The notes beneath the pieces are model-generated. The model was not told where the DNA came from and searched no databases. It saw nothing but the letters and a program-made list of their open reading frames with translations. From contig RSEH01000172.1 in NCBI GenBank assembly GCA_006503475.1, positions 1-64,000 on the forward strand: 64,000 nt of DNA, written 5' to 3'. Position 1 is the stretch's first letter. The number at the start of each line of letters is the position of its first letter. This document shows positions 29,184 through 38,683 of the stretch, piece by piece. The position numbers and the translations under genes were made by a program. This stretch comes from Stentor roeselii. Lineage: Eukaryota; Ciliophora; Heterotrichea; Heterotrichida; Stentoridae.

Positions 29184-31229
29184 ATGAGCCCATTTCAGCT
29201 ACTTTTAGTGGCTCTCTTCGCACTTTTTGGCACTTTTTTATCTTTTCGGCTCATCTCTGCACGAGTGCCTAAATCTCAAAGGTTCAACCCTTGGACGTCT
29301 TCGTTTTCCGCTGTCTTGAAATACAATCTTACTGATTATGACTGTCCAAATTGCTCTTGGAATGTCTACTCTTCAGTTGGAAAACAGGACTGGAGACCTC
29401 CTATTGGTTTATTAGATGATGAAGCTATTTCACAAGAAAATCCTCCGATTCTTTGCATTCCTGAATCGTTTGGGTATAATACTGAAGAAGCTAATCAACT
29501 CTTTCCTTACAAATTTTTTCCTAATTGCTCTGAATTGGTGAGTCCTTCGAAAAAAATAGCTAGCTTTGATAGATCTGGTATGTTCACCATGTCATGCGAC
29601 AAACCAACAAAAGGAAAATTCTTCATCGGTGAAAAAGCGGATTCAGAAGTCTTAGGCCTAAGAACCTACGAAAAATCCCCTGAAACCTACCAAAAGCCAA
29701 CAAATCTCTCAGAAGTAGAATACATTTTCGCAACCTGCAACCAAGAAAAAGAAAAATTCCTAGAAAACGCTTTATATCGTCACCGTGTAAAATCAAAAGT
29801 CCTCTCTCGACCATCATCATCAGACCCAATAAAAATCCTAATGATAACTCTCGATTCAGTAAGTCGTCGAAGTTTTTTCCGTAAAATGCCAGAAACAGTG
29901 AAATATTTAAACAAATTAAATCATTTCCAAACATTCGACTTAAAAATCCACAACGTGATGGGAGAATACTCCGCAAACAACATAATGCCTCAGCTTCTCG
30001 GAGACATTCCTTACAAGCTTCACTGGGAAATCCCTAATTCCGACATATTTAAAGAAAGAGCGATTTGGACTTATGCGAAGTCCAAAAATTTTTCAACGTT
30101 GTTCATCGAAGAAGGCTGCACAAATGACCTTGCGCGGTACTTGGGAAAAGAAATCAATGTGGACCACATCGGGACATCCTTCTGGTGCGCAGCTCGAAGG
30201 TTCAACGACTTTGAAAACAATTCCCAGAATCAAAGATGCATCGGTTTAAACAACTCTCACTCTTACGTTTACAACTATATCCAAGAATTCTCAGAAAATT
30301 ACTCAAAATACCATCAATGGATCTTCACTCATATCAACACAGCTCATGAGTCAAGTGGTTTACTTATTTCTACTTTGGATTTAGACACTGTCGACTTTTT
30401 GAAGGGTTTTCTGGAAAAAGAGAAAAATTCGAGGACTGTGATTTTTATCACAGGGGATCATGGAATGAGGTATGGAGAATGGTTTAAAAAAATGGATGGG
30501 TCACATGAACATCGCCTTCCACTTGGACTTGTTGTGGCTTCTGACAGGTTGCTTCAAAGTATTGACTTTAGTTCTGAAGTTTTAGATCATAATAGTCGTA
30601 GACTTACTTCGAAGCTTGATCTTTACGCAAGTCAATTACATCTTATTGGACTTACTGATGGAAAGATTTCGAGGGAATCACAAGAGTATCAAGAGATTAA
30701 AAGGAAAACTTCAGAAAAGTATAAAGTTATCAGTTTGTTTATGGAAAAAGCACCGAATAATAGAACTTGTGAAGATGTTGGAGTACCTGCCTTTTGGTGC
30801 TCTTGTCTTAAGTTTGTGGAAGTTAAGGAAAGGTTTGATCAGGTGGTGTTTAAAATCACTCAGGCTTTGATTGATAGTATTAATGAAGAGGCTTTTAGAC
30901 ATCGAGGAAATAATCTTGGAGCTGTTTGCAAGAAACTTAATTTAAAGAAAATTGTTAAGGTCTGGGTGTTAACTACTGATGAAGAGTTTTATAAAATTCA
31001 GTTTGAAGTCAGGGAAAAGGAAGGGGTTTTGTTTGAAAGTGTCGCTGTTTTAACTTGGAAAAATTATCGGCAGAGGAATCCGAGTGACTCTTATCAGCAG
31101 GTACCGTTTTTTGATCATGGGAAAAGAACTCTTAATATTATGTTTGTTAGGAGAGTTGATAGTTATGCTGGAAAATGTGAAGATTTAGCGAAACGGTTTA
31201 GTATTAGACCTGAAATTTGTATATGCTAG
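29184..31229 (+). CDS. DUF229 family protein (alkaline-phosphatase/sulfatase fold), secreted or membrane
   Basis: This 681-residue protein starts at the ATG at 29184, 10 nt after the SFI1-like stop. The N-terminus is a hydrophobic signal or anchor (LLLVALFALFGTFLSFRLIS). DUF229 hallmarks follow: ILMITLDSVSRRSFFRKMPE, then HNVMGEYSANNIMPQLLGD, WTYAKSKNF, and FITGDHGMRYGEW with the DHG metal-binding motif of the alkaline phosphatase superfamily. Cys pairs and NxS/T sites suggest an extracellular or lumenal domain. The C-terminal 130 residues are Cys-containing and less conserved. DUF229 proteins are thought to be hydrolases, but the substrate is unknown. Confidence 0.88.
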   Translation: MSPFQLLLVALFALFGTFLSFRLISARVPKSQRFNPWTSSFSAVLKYNLTDYDCPNCSWNVYSSVGKQDWRPPIGLLDDEAISQENPPILCIPESFGYNTEEANQLFPYKFFPNCSELVSPSKKIASFDRSGMFTMSCDKPTKGKFFIGEKADSEVLGLRTYEKSPETYQKPTNLSEVEYIFATCNQEKEKFLENALYRHRVKSKVLSRPSSSDPIKILMITLDSVSRRSFFRKMPETVKYLNKLNHFQTFDLKIHNVMGEYSANNIMPQLLGDIPYKLHWEIPNSDIFKERAIWTYAKSKNFSTLFIEEGCTNDLARYLGKEINVDHIGTSFWCAARRFNDFENNSQNQRCIGLNNSHSYVYNYIQEFSENYSKYHQWIFTHINTAHESSGLLISTLDLDTVDFLKGFLEKEKNSRTVIFITGDHGMRYGEWFKKMDGSHEHRLPLGLVVASDRLLQSIDFSSEVLDHNSRRLTSKLDLYASQLHLIGLTDGKISRESQEYQEIKRKTSEKYKVISLFMEKAPNNRTCEDVGVPAFWCSCLKFVEVKERFDQVVFKITQALIDSINEEAFRHRGNNLGAVCKKLNLKKIVKVWVLTTDEEFYKIQFEVREKEGVLFESVAVLTWKNYRQRNPSDSYQQVPFFDHGKRTLNIMFVRRVDSYAGKCEDLAKRFSIRPEICIC

Positions 31230-31576
31230 AAAATTAGAATGGTAGGTAGATGATTATTTAAGATGAATAGAGTTATTAGGGGTTTGGAGTGAATGGTTTA
31301 TTTTAAGATTTTAATTTATTTTAAGATTCTGAGGGATTGGAATTGTTTTTATGGGTGATTTGAATTCATTAGTTATCGAATAAGTATCAATGCTGTCTAT
31401 AAAATGATAATAAAGACGATCTTCAATAAAAATAATTCTTTTTAATGTTTTCAATCAAAAAATTAAATAATCAACAAAATATTGAAATTTTACTCAAACT
31501 ATTGAAAACATTCCACGATAAATCTTTTTGATAGATTTTTACTTACTTATTACTCGAATTCATCATCTAATAATAA
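31230..31576. other. Intergenic spacer
   Basis: This spacer of about 347 nt is G/T-rich on the left (3' flank) and A/C-rich on the right (5' flank of the next gene). No other feature is visible. Confidence 0.4.
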
Positions 31577-32806
31577 ATGAACACATTCTGGATAATATTC
31601 AGTTCAATCACATTTTCATATAGTCTAATCAGTTTCTTCCTGTATCTTCGAACAAACTATCGCTGCGTGGCTTCGAGATCACCACTTTTACTCCAAATAA
31701 CCCACTGGGCGAACTATTTCGAAATCCTTGGAACCCTTCTAATAATCTACTCAACACCTCTGAAAATTCCATCAAGCAACCTGATAAACTGGGTGTTAAA
31801 ATCCATTCTAAACATATCAAACTGCACAATGATTTTCGCATACCTGATCAGAGCATACCGTCTTTTCCTAGTATTCAACCTTCAGAAATCAAACGATTCA
31901 GAAAATCCTCCATCTCGAGTCTCTGAATACAAAATGTCTCAACGTTGGGCTTTGACATTACTTTTTTCCCTGATATTTTCAGTCTTTTTAATCAGTTTTG
32001 GAATTTTTCTCTACATCCTAATCAGTAAAAATGACTTTGGACTATTTTCCCGAGGTGAACGTTCGAATGACTTGGCAATGGCTGACAATTTCATAACATT
32101 TCTCCTTCAAATTTCAATGCTTGTTATGATAAGTAAAATTTCACATGTGACGAACGAGTACCAGATGTTAAAAGAAATGATAACAGTGACTATTCTCTTG
32201 TTTTTTACTCCTCTTTTTTCCTTAATGGTTCGATTTTTCCAAAAGACCTGGCTTTTTATGTATGTCGGGAGAAATTTATTGCTGATGTTTGTGTCGTCGT
32301 TAACACCTGTTATTATGTCTTTTTTTCAAAAGGACACTTTTGGCATAGTGACTGTTGATATGCTTAATAGTCTGGAACTTGTCCTTCAACACAGGTTTTG
32401 TTATAACTATTTTGAAAGGTTTTTAAGAAAAGTAGACGGAGCCCAAGGTGTTATTTTTCTTGACTTGTTCATTTCTTGTCAGTGCTACTTTTACAACCAT
32501 GATAAAAGAACTGAAGATTACATCTTTCGCAAGGTTAAAAACAACAGAGAAACCCTGCAAAATGAAATGTTTGAAGAATGTTCGAATAACCTCGAAAAAA
32601 TTTGGAATATTTTCAATCACTGCAAAGAAGTCCTTGAAAACAACTACTTCGAGTCGTTTAAAACAAGCAAGTACTTTAAAAGTCTAAAAGCTTTTTTATA
32701 TCGACAAGAACTTCTCAACTACCGTCTTTCTCAAACATCTCTCCTTCCATCAAACCCTCAAAAGCAACGTCTGATAAGTCTTATGACAGTTTTCCCAGAT
32801 GATTAA
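31577..32806 (+). CDS. 7TM-RGS protein (receptor-like membrane protein with C-terminal RGS domain)
   Basis: This 409-residue protein has about seven hydrophobic segments in the first 250 residues, beginning FWIIFSSITFSYSLISFFLYL. A C-terminal domain at about 260-390 fits RGS: LNSLELVLQHRFCYNYFERF, an LDLFISCQCYF helix, IWNIFNHCKEVLENNYFESF, then SKYFKSLKAFLYRQEL. RGS domains speed GTP hydrolysis by G-alpha subunits. The combination is known from plant AtRGS1 and some protists. A G-alpha or ligand is not identified. The ATG is preceded by TAA. The next gene follows after 17 nt. Confidence 0.75.
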   Translation: MNTFWIIFSSITFSYSLISFFLYLRTNYRCVASRSPLLLQITHWANYFEILGTLLIIYSTPLKIPSSNLINWVLKSILNISNCTMIFAYLIRAYRLFLVFNLQKSNDSENPPSRVSEYKMSQRWALTLLFSLIFSVFLISFGIFLYILISKNDFGLFSRGERSNDLAMADNFITFLLQISMLVMISKISHVTNEYQMLKEMITVTILLFFTPLFSLMVRFFQKTWLFMYVGRNLLLMFVSSLTPVIMSFFQKDTFGIVTVDMLNSLELVLQHRFCYNYFERFLRKVDGAQGVIFLDLFISCQCYFYNHDKRTEDYIFRKVKNNRETLQNEMFEECSNNLEKIWNIFNHCKEVLENNYFESFKTSKYFKSLKAFLYRQELLNYRLSQTSLLPSNPQKQRLISLMTVFPDD

Positions 32807-32823
32807 TTTCTAAATATTCAATA

Positions 32824-34240
32824 ATGCAAAAACCCCCTAATTCATTACTATCCCAGCTTCGATCACGTAAAAGCACAAAACAAGAAATAACAGCTGCTTC
32901 AGCAACAAGTGTAATAAAGTCTTACATCCAGCCAAGACTGACAAGAGACTACGTCATTTCAACCCGCTCTTCAATGACCCGCTCGTACTGCTCGACTCCA
33001 GTGAGCTCGACGTTGACCTCCACCCTGGCCTCTCCGACAAGCATCTCATCGCAACTCAGTCAAGAGCTCTTCGCAAGCCAGTCTTCTTTATACTCGACTC
33101 AAATCAAGCTGGACTCAACTGAAACTCAAAAAGATTCCTTATTAAAAAATCTTTCAGAATATCATGAAGCTATCTTCAAAGCTCGAATCACAAAATCAAC
33201 TCTGACCTTTTGTATGAAAACTTTTAAAAAAGAAGAGAAAAAGACAGAGGAAATCAGTGGATATGCGAAACTTGTGAAAATCAATAGAAATTTAAGAGAA
33301 CAGGTGGAAAATGAACAGAGTGTTAATAATATCCGATTTTTTTTGTATTTTCTTTAACTTTTTACTGAGTCTTCAGCAGAAAAATATCTTGTCGAGGAAT
33401 CAAAACAGTATTCTTTTAAAAAATAACTTGATTTTAGGGGATAAACTCAGGTTCACGTATCAATGCTATCAAGACCTTCTTTGCTCGAAACTGCTGGAGA
33501 AATATGTGTTTATTGTGAAAAAAACTACTGAAAGAAACGCGAAGGATTTGGTAAGTCGAGAAAATCTTTATGAAATCATGGACGCTTTGCTTGATTCTAA
33601 TAGGATTATAGATTCTAGCTTGTTTTTCGCAGAACAAATGCAAGTATTTTCATCTGAAAAACAGAAATTGAAGGTTTATGTGAAGGAAAAGGTAAGATAT
33701 TACTGTGTGGAAATCGAGAAGTGTGAAGAAGATGCATTTAACTTAGCTAAAAAGTACGAAAATCAACTGAGTGTCAATAGAAACTTGTGGGATGAACATG
33801 AAAAAATTCATAAAACTGTGAAAAGAATAGAAGATAATAAAAACAAAGACAAAGAAAGATTCTGCAAAAATTGCTTTAAATGGTATCAAGACAAATCAAA
33901 TTTCGCATGGTCCTGTAAACGGCACGTTGGTGAATGGAACCAGGTAAGTTACTGGTGCTGTGGAAACCTGATACGAAGTTCACCAGGATGCGTGATTTCC
34001 TACCACATTTCAGATGAATCCTCTCATATAAAAGTAGTAGATATCAGCAAAGAAGTCTGTCTTACCTGCGGAGTCATTGGCCATCCTTTCACAAAATGTC
34101 CAAAAGATCCAAATATTCTACAAAATTTCACCGACACCAAATGCGAGCTAGAGCGAGTCTTCAAAGTCCGAAACAAAGGAAGAATGAACACCGAAAAGTT
34201 CATCCGTGCCTTCAAGATCGAAAAAACTCAATTCGAATAA
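32824..34240 (+). CDS. Coiled-coil protein with Cys/His zinc-binding C-terminus, frame break near 33.35 kb
   Basis: Two frames are likely one gene. The N-terminal part (from 32824) is Ser/Thr-rich then coiled-coil, and it runs to a stop at 33357. The second frame, open from 33311, carries a coiled coil and zinc modules. These are CKNCFKWYQDKSNFAWSCKR with H, a YWCCG segment and a GC-x4-YH segment, then a knuckle-like CLTCGVIGHPFTKC. Junctions that restore the frame are a 55-nt T-rich GT-AG span (33322-33376), a 25-nt one starting near 33345, or a one-base error in the T8 run. None is a 15-nt intron. Function is unknown; RNA or protein binding through zinc is plausible. Confidence 0.6.
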
Positions 34241-34346
34241 AACTAGTTATTTTCATTAATCATCTGATTTTTCTAATTAAAACTTCTTCTATTGAAAAAT
34301 TTCTGCATTAAAACTTCGAACCTCTTTTGTCTCCCATACTTTTCTA

Positions 34347-34904
34347 ATGCAAGAAAAAAAGACTTACACCCGAGTGTTCGTAGGAAACATTCCTTATTCT
34401 TTCAATGAAAAAAAAGTCAAGGAACATATGTCCAAGGCTGGGGAAGTCGCAAGTGTCGAGCTTTTCTTGGATGAAGTCGGAGTTTCTCGTGGGTGCGGAA
34501 TTATTGAGTATGTCAACCCGAGTGACTGCATCAGGGCCATTGAACTTCTGCATCTTTCGAAAATTGAAGGACGGTCTATCACGGTAAAGGAGGATGATAG
34601 TCATTCTTATGTTAAGAGAAGAAGTCAAAATACTTTTCTTAAGCTGAGAAACCTTCCACAGTCGGTCACTTCTGGGCAGTTAAGGGATCTTGGACTTTAT
34701 TTTGGAAATGTTGTTAAGGCTGAGGTCTATCTTGATGTCACTGGAAGGTCTAAAGGTGCTGGAATTGTTGTGTATCAGAAATCAGAAGATGCTTTCAATG
34801 CCTATTCCAAACTCAATAAGGCGATTTTGAATGATAGACAGATAATGGCTTTCATAGATAGTTGTAGTATCAGTTGGACTGATAATGAAAGGTTTTCTAT
34901 TTAG
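34347..34904 (+). CDS. Protein with two RRM RNA-binding domains
   Basis: This 185-residue protein has two RRMs. The first has RNP2 VFVGNI and RNP1 GCGIIEYV (about 8-80), and the second has RNP2 LKLRNL and RNP1 SKGAGIVVY (about 95-170). The aromatic at the third RNP1 position is replaced by Cys or Ala in both, while hydrophobic positions are kept. The layout resembles hnRNP-type or Gbp2/Npl3-like splicing and mRNA-export proteins. No RS tail is present. It would bind single-stranded RNA in the nucleus or cytoplasm. No ortholog is assigned. Confidence 0.88.
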   Translation: MQEKKTYTRVFVGNIPYSFNEKKVKEHMSKAGEVASVELFLDEVGVSRGCGIIEYVNPSDCIRAIELLHLSKIEGRSITVKEDDSHSYVKRRSQNTFLKLRNLPQSVTSGQLRDLGLYFGNVVKAEVYLDVTGRSKGAGIVVYQKSEDAFNAYSKLNKAILNDRQIMAFIDSCSISWTDNERFSI

Positions 34905-35095
34905 TAGGAGCTTTTAATTTACTGATTAATCCTTAGGTTCAAAGTTTGAATATAACCCACTCTAAAATCAATCAACAATAAAAACATAATCCTCCAGCCT
35001 AAAAACCATCTAAAAAAACCAAGACTCACTAAATCTTAAAAATAAAACACCCATCCCAAAAATTCCCAAAATTAATGAATTCATCCTAATACTAA

Positions 35096-36460
35096 ATGGA
35101 AGGTAAAGGTCTACTCGAGCAAAGTCTAGAAAGTCTCGACATTTCCCGATTAAACCCTTTGACTCCTGAAGTGATATCACGACAGGCGACAATAAACATC
35201 GGTACAATCGGTCACGTATCACATGGCAAATCCACCTTAGTGAACGCGATAACCGGAGTGCGAACTCAGCGCCACAGTCTCGAGCGTATCCGAAACATCA
35301 CAATAAAGTTAGGTTACGCAAATGCAAAAATCTACAAGTGCACCTGTGCAGAGCCTGACTGTTACCGATCATTCGGTTCAGACTGGTCCGAGAGCACGGT
35401 ATGTGAAAAATGTTCATCACCACGAGAGCTAGTCCGGCACATCAGCTTCGTTGACTGCCCAGGCCACGACATTCTGATGGCGACGATGTTGAACGGCGCT
35501 GCAGTGATGGACGCTGCGCTTCTCCTCGTGGCAGGGAACGAGTCCTGCCCACAGCCTCAGACCTCTGAGCACATCGCTGCGCTGGAAATCATGAACCTTG
35601 ACAAAATCATCATCCTTCAAAATAAAGTCGACTTGATTCCTAGCGTTGAGGAGGCTAAACAGCACTACGAGCAGATAAAAGCTTATATCACCAGGACTAA
35701 AGCGGCAAGTTCACCGATTATCCCGATATCAGCGCAGCTTAAATATGGAATCAACTATGTCTTGAAACATATCTGCAACTTGCCCGTACCTGTTAGAGAC
35801 TTCTCTAGCTCACCGAGACTTATCGTCATTAGAAGCTTTGATGTCAATGTACCTGGACAGGAAATTGAAAAGTTGATCGGAGGAGTCGCAGGAGGAAGTA
35901 TCTTGAGAGGAGTGCTTAAAGTCGGATATGAAGTGGAAATTCGACCTGGAATCATCAACAAGACTAGTTCGGATGTTACTGTTTGTATACCTATTCGCTC
36001 GAAAATCGTGTCGCTTAAAGCGGAAAATAACCCTCTACAGTTCGCTGTACCTGGAGGACTCATTGGAGTTGGACTTAAAGTCGACCCGTCTCTTACTCGG
36101 CAGGACTTTTTAGTTGGGCATGTCTTGGGACTACCTGGAGAATTACCTGAAATTTACATTGAACTGGAAATTTGTGTTTATTTACTTCGAAGACTTTTAG
36201 GTGTTAAAAATGATGCTACTCGAGGAAGAAGTGATAAAATACCGAAACTTAAAAAGGAAGAGTATCTTATGGTTAATGTTGGAAGCACTTCAACTGGAGG
36301 AAGGGTTTTGGGCATTAAACCGAATAAGGCGAAAGTCGCTTTGACGAAACCTGTTTGTTGTATTCTGGGAGAAAAAGTCGCGCTCAGTAGAAGAGTTGGA
36401 AAACATTGGAGACTCATTGGATGGGGAGTGATTGAAGCTGGACAGACTTTAAGTGTCTAA
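35096..36460 (+). CDS. EIF2S3: Translation initiation factor eIF2 subunit gamma
   Basis: This 454-residue protein is a complete eIF2 gamma, the GTPase that carries initiator Met-tRNA to the 40S subunit. G1 is [12 protein letters not shown] near residue 40. The zinc-knuckle insert has [15 protein letters not shown] and CEKC. G3 is DCPGHD followed by [21 protein letters not shown]4 is NKVDLI and G5 falls in [12 protein letters not shown]. The beta-barrel domains II and III follow, with SFDVN and [11 protein letters not shown], ending at the usual length. The ATG is preceded by TAA. Coding sequence is C-rich at the 5' end and G/T-rich toward the 3' end. Confidence 0.97.
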   Translation: MEGKGLLEQSLESLDISRLNPLTPEVISRQATINIGTIGHVSHGKSTLVNAITGVRTQRHSLERIRNITIKLGYANAKIYKCTCAEPDCYRSFGSDWSESTVCEKCSSPRELVRHISFVDCPGHDILMATMLNGAAVMDAALLLVAGNESCPQPQTSEHIAALEIMNLDKIIILQNKVDLIPSVEEAKQHYEQIKAYITRTKAASSPIIPISAQLKYGINYVLKHICNLPVPVRDFSSSPRLIVIRSFDVNVPGQEIEKLIGGVAGGSILRGVLKVGYEVEIRPGIINKTSSDVTVCIPIRSKIVSLKAENNPLQFAVPGGLIGVGLKVDPSLTRQDFLVGHVLGLPGELPEIYIELEICVYLLRRLLGVKNDATRGRSDKIPKLKKEEYLMVNVGSTSTGGRVLGIKPNKAKVALTKPVCCILGEKVALSRRVGKHWRLIGWGVIEAGQTLSV

Positions 36461-36500
36461 TTTAGGTTATCACTACATTTTGATTAATTCTAAAATTAAC

Positions 36501-37541
36501 ATGAGAAAAAGACTTGTCACCTTATCAGCTCAAAAACTACGGAAAGAGTTCCAAGACTTCGACTCTTATGCATTGCAGGAGAAGTTTCGATCGAATAATA
36601 CTTCTCTTATAGTTCACTCACAGACAAGTATCAACAAGTCATCAGAAATGAAACCTCGCAAGATCTCACTGATAGCAAGTGTGAAAAAAATTGATTCAGT
36701 GACCCCGACTGTTAAAAAGTCGAAGTCAATACTACAGTCATCTTCAGTATCACGTCTTTACAATAACGAGTACCACAAAAGCTTCCACCCAAGCCAAACC
36801 CGCAAAACGCTAGCAATAATAAACCCAAGTAACCCCCCATCCTACTCAGACCGTGAAGACTTCGACCATTTCCGCAATTCTCTAATCCAATGCAAGTCAT
36901 TACAAGCCGACCTGGAATTAAACCACGACACTTGCAAGAATTTTCAAGGTTCTTCATCTCTCTGTCCTGGGCTTTACCTTCAAATAGAAGACGAGTTAAA
37001 AAAGCACTCAACAGTGAGTCACTTTAAAGTAAACCCGTCTTATCTCCTTCAAAGTCTTTTAACTCTTACTCAACTCCTACGAGAGCTTCTTCGTGCTTTA
37101 AAAAGCAAGAAATGCGATGACGAGGCTGAGGTTTTAGAAGTTCTTTGGAGGGCTAATGTCAAAGTCTTTGATGCGGCTCTTGTCGCGCATGAGGCTCGCA
37201 CTGTGCAAGTTTTAGATCAAATGCGTGAAAATACAAGAACCACTTTAGAGAGGATTCGCGCTGAAACTGAAAAAGCTCTTGTTGATAGTGAAAGACAAAG
37301 GGAAAAAATACAGAATAGGCTTGAGGAGTGTCAGATAAAATTCAAAAGTTTGAGGAAAGAGTACAGGGTGCTTGAAGAGAAACTTAACCAGAAGGAAGGC
37401 ATCATGCAGGAACTTGCGGAAATCGACAAATTTGATATTTTAAAAAATACGAAAAAGACTTTAGATGACTTGACTGAGACTTTGACTAGGGTCACTGATG
37501 AGAGGAAGTTTCAGGTGAAGCTCGTGTCGAAATTAACTTAA
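36501..37541 (+). CDS. Coiled-coil protein, unknown
   Basis: This 346-residue protein starts at the ATG at 36501, 40 nt after the eIF2 gamma stop. The first 130 residues are basic and Ser/Thr-rich. Residues 130-225 are helical with Cys and Leu-rich stretches (YLLQSLLTLTQLLRELLRAL). The last 115 form a strong coiled coil (RTTLERIRAETEKALVDSER and on). I do not recognise a family. Its TAA stop overlaps the stop of the opposite-strand gene 37538-38629, sharing the bases TTAA. Confidence 0.72.
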   Translation: MRKRLVTLSAQKLRKEFQDFDSYALQEKFRSNNTSLIVHSQTSINKSSEMKPRKISLIASVKKIDSVTPTVKKSKSILQSSSVSRLYNNEYHKSFHPSQTRKTLAIINPSNPPSYSDREDFDHFRNSLIQCKSLQADLELNHDTCKNFQGSSSLCPGLYLQIEDELKKHSTVSHFKVNPSYLLQSLLTLTQLLRELLRALKSKKCDDEAEVLEVLWRANVKVFDAALVAHEARTVQVLDQMRENTRTTLERIRAETEKALVDSERQREKIQNRLEECQIKFKSLRKEYRVLEEKLNQKEGIMQELAEIDKFDILKNTKKTLDDLTETLTRVTDERKFQVKLVSKLT

Positions 37542-38629
37542 GAATAACTATAGTATAATGGAGTTCCGTAGAGCTTCTTGTCAACTAGTTCTCGGTATGA
37601 ATAACCTGAATTATGTTTGTAAAATCCGAATTCTAAGATTTTACAGCAGGCTTCATTTTGGATTTTAAACCTGTCTAAATCATTTTCTATTAACTTTTCA
37701 TCCTTCTCTCCTAGTTCTCTAATAATTCTTTGTACCAACAAGTGCAGGTCTTTATAGCTAGTCACTGAACTCATTTCAGGGTAGTCTATAAATTTGATAA
37801 AAACTGTCTGAAGGTATTCTTTAATACTTTCTTCACTCATTTTCGGCTCAGCTTCACTCCAGATGTCTTCAGGTATCGACTCCTGCGGTTTAGATTTCAA
37901 GATTCCAGGGAATCCCTGATTACCAGAACTGAAATTACTCGGTTTTAATTGACCTGTGTTGTTAAAACTTGAAGAAATTGTATTCGGTTTGGCATCTGGG
38001 GTTTGAATATAATAAGAATTTGAACTAAATCCTTGATTTTTCACCATCTTCGAAGAATCTGCTTGAATTCCTGGACTGTTCGAAGCTAAAGGGTTAGAAG
38101 ATCCGTAGTGACCTTTAGGCTGGTTATTAAAACTCTGAGGGTTCAAGATTCGACTACCTGAAAGTCCTTCGCTCGTTGAAGACCTTTGAGGAGCTTTCGG
38201 TTCATTTCGAACTTGTAAGGGAAGAGCCACTTGAGGACTTGGAACTTCTGAAAACTCGTTAAGAGCTGGAGGACCGACTAGAGTTGATCCTTCGATTTTT
38301 AAATATGATTCAAAAGTGTTCGGCCAAGACTCGATTTTTGCATCGGGAAGATATTTGAGAAGCACTTCTGGCCTTGATGAGTAAATCAGGAGCTTGGGGA
38401 ACTTTTCTGTTAGTTTTCCTAACACAAGTCCTCGTAAACAGTCGTCTGAAGTGCGGAAAATGAAATTGCCTTGGTGAAGTTGACTGTCTAGGTCTTTTAG
38501 CTCTTTGTATTTGTGGTTTGAGTCTTCGGGGAGATGACAGGTCGGAGGGATCAGTAGGATTGTGTTGGTTAGTGAAAGGATTTCATCGGAAAGAGCACTG
38601 CCCAGGAAGTCAATTATTAGTTTTACCAT
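37538..38629 (-). CDS. Unknown protein with conserved-looking ends and a disordered centre
   Basis: This 363-residue protein starts MVKLIIDFLGSALSDEILSL. The first 110 residues look folded (IYSSRPEVLLKYLP). The centre, about 115-260, is Pro/Ser/Asn-rich. The last 100 residues are helical (SIKEYLQTVFIKFIDYPEMS, then LHLLVQRIIRELGEKDEKL) and end KLYGTPLYYSYS. No motif is recognised. The start is 55 nt from that of the divergent ABCC transporter gene, and the ATG is preceded by TAA. The 3' end overlaps the convergent neighbour by four bases. Confidence 0.7.
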   Translation of the reverse strand: MVKLIIDFLGSALSDEILSLTNTILLIPPTCHLPEDSNHKYKELKDLDSQLHQGNFIFRTSDDCLRGLVLGKLTEKFPKLLIYSSRPEVLLKYLPDAKIESWPNTFESYLKIEGSTLVGPPALNEFSEVPSPQVALPLQVRNEPKAPQRSSTSEGLSGSRILNPQSFNNQPKGHYGSSNPLASNSPGIQADSSKMVKNQGFSSNSYYIQTPDAKPNTISSSFNNTGQLKPSNFSSGNQGFPGILKSKPQESIPEDIWSEAEPKMSEESIKEYLQTVFIKFIDYPEMSSVTSYKDLHLLVQRIIRELGEKDEKLIENDLDRFKIQNEACCKILEFGFYKHNSGYSYRELVDKKLYGTPLYYSYS

Positions 38630-38683
38630 TTATTAGGTATTTTCCGAATCTTACATCTTCAATATGAGGAAGGCTTGTTGATA

